Assembly (NCBI GenBank): GCA_025351345.1
Contig: JANXWB010000018.1
Coordinates: 1-62,834 of the forward strand
DNA: 62,834 nucleotides
Direction: 5' to 3'
From: Synechococcales cyanobacterium GL140_1_metabat_312
GTDB taxonomy: Bacteria; Cyanobacteriota; Cyanobacteriia; Leptolyngbyales; Leptolyngbyaceae
Part shown: piece by piece, positions 62,253-62,834 of the stretch
Layout: every line of letters begins with the position of its first letter
How positions within the stretch are numbered: position 1 is the stretch's first letter
Translations under genes and position numbers: made by a program
Notes under the pieces: generated by a model
Told to the model about the DNA's origin: nothing
The model's input: only the letters and a program-made list of their open reading frames with translations
Databases searched by the model: none

Positions 62253-62494
62253 CCCTCCCCAAGAAAACCGATCGCCTGTCCATTCACCACCAACTTCAAC
62301 CCGGCAACTGAGACATTATCGATCGCCTGTGCTTCAAACGTGATCTCCTCTCCCACATTCAACAGATTCCGCGTTGCTCGTAACGTCACCTGTGGTGCTT
62401 CCGTATCTGCAACTACCCCGATCGTAAAGTTTTGCGTTACCGTTGCACCTTGAGTATCCTTCACCGTCACAATCACCGAAACTGGGACTGACAA
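62253..62494 (-). pseudogene. Ig-like repeat fragment of a surface protein
   Basis: The frame reads VPVSVIVTVKDTQGATVTQN, then FTIGVVADTEAPQVTLRATR and LLNVGEEITFEAQAIDNVSV. These are tandem Ig-like/cadherin-type strands (A-P-x-V-T-L ... V-G-E-x-I-T-F-x-A-x-A-x-D-N) of large secreted or surface proteins. A stop precedes it in frame (62495-62497), and it runs into restriction-modification sequence near 62250. It is therefore truncated at both ends and fused by rearrangement. Confidence 0.55.
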
Positions 62495-62522
62495 TCACTC
62501 CCTTCCTGAACAGTGTCTTGAA

Positions 62523-62711
62523 TTAAGGAAGTAAATCTGGAATAGCATTTAAAAAATGCCTTATTAATTCAGAGACTATTTTAGAAGCTAAAGTGAGATC
62601 TTCTTCCATTAAAAAATCCCATTCAGTTACTCCCAATCCAAGCCAGCCGAGAAAATTAATCACCCTCGGAGATAATATATATTTATTAGACACTAAAGGA
62701 AATAGTGAGTA
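62523..62711 (-). pseudogene. Unidentified open frame, probably a gene end
   Basis: An open minus-strand frame of 62 codons ends at TAA 62523-62525 and contains NKYILSPRVINFLGWLGLGV, then TEWDFLMEEDLTLASKIVSE and LIRHFLNAIPDLLP. It lacks an ATG at its start (GTG or internal ATG only) and begins after an in-frame TAG, so it looks like the 3' end of a broken gene. No family is recognised. The remaining 62712-62834 shows nothing identifiable. Confidence 0.3.
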
Positions 62712-62834
62712 CTAGTTATGTTGAATAAATGATTGATGTGCAAACTACATTTCTCTCATTTATTCTCTTTCTTATCCATCTCTATTCAACTTCTTCTCTA
62801 GATCAGGCTGATTTCAGGCATTTAATCTCCTTTC

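Noticed and set aside
1-62834. tRNA, rRNA or CRISPR array
   Set aside because: No T-loop-like motif in a cloverleaf setting, no rRNA signature and no regularly spaced repeat with unique spacers was found by eye. The dense GATCG/GCGATCGC words are HIP1-type background, not an array.

Overview
The window comes from a cyanobacterium. It carries psbI (photosystem II), ycf33, the proton-extrusion gene pxcA, the system II cytochrome c assembly pair ccdA/ccs1, a solanesyl-diphosphate synthase, a DUF3769/OstA outer-membrane protein and an SLH protein. The DNA is very rich in GATCG and in the HIP1-type octamer GCGATCGC, as in many filamentous cyanobacteria. I cannot name the genus. No rRNA, tRNA or CRISPR array was recognised.

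Layout. 1-2.0 kb is a scar zone: an IS1-type transposase end sits next to the end of an IS5-type transposase, which truncates an AIPR-like (abortive-infection family) gene; a separate gene fragment lies at 1760-1930. 2.1-5.2 kb: a two-gene HNH cassette, a CBS-containing site-2 protease and a Dam-type adenine methylase. 5.2-11.7 kb: ycf33-rbfA-GH3, then ccdA-ccs1 and a GAF-SpoIIE phosphatase. 11.8-16.4 kb (minus strand): hypotheticals, DUF3769 and psbI. 16.5-28.8 kb: a GH38 alpha-mannosidase, a three-gene RND efflux operon and a frameshifted secreted-protein gene. The RND operon is bracketed by two diverged copies of the mannosidase/pseudogene junction. 29-37.5 kb: sat, sds, a small membrane ORF, an SLH protein, an Npun_F0494-like gene, cobQ and an ABC1/UbiB kinase.

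37.8-45.7 kb, all minus strand, is the most interesting part: EACC1-like protein, CHAT protease-like protein with a probable inactive STAND domain, MoxR AAA ATPase, vWA protein, FGE/C-type-lectin protein, HicB-like protein, reverse transcriptase, template repeat, second FGE protein. This is a MoxR-vWA conflict system joined to a diversity-generating retroelement (DGR). Both FGE genes end in a variable repeat. Compared with the template repeat, 29 of 33 hand-counted substitutions fall at coding-strand adenines, and the variable positions are AAC/AAT codons in the template. The local reverse transcriptase has lost its central palm motifs and is frameshifted, so the cassette looks frozen or dependent on a reverse transcriptase elsewhere.

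45.8-61.8 kb: a degenerate helicase/nuclease-like protein, pxcA, rpsD, DUF4112, a divergent two-component pair (OmpR-type regulator and CHASE3 kinase), folC and cyclophilin (convergent around a terminator), a sulfate-type ABC ATPase with a GT39-type transferase, and an unusual fusion of a cyclic-nucleotide-binding domain, a degenerate sigma-54-type AAA domain and a membrane Fe-S oxidoreductase. The right end (61.8-62.8 kb) is another scar zone, where a fragment of an Ig-like surface protein is fused to a frameshifted restriction-modification gene end.
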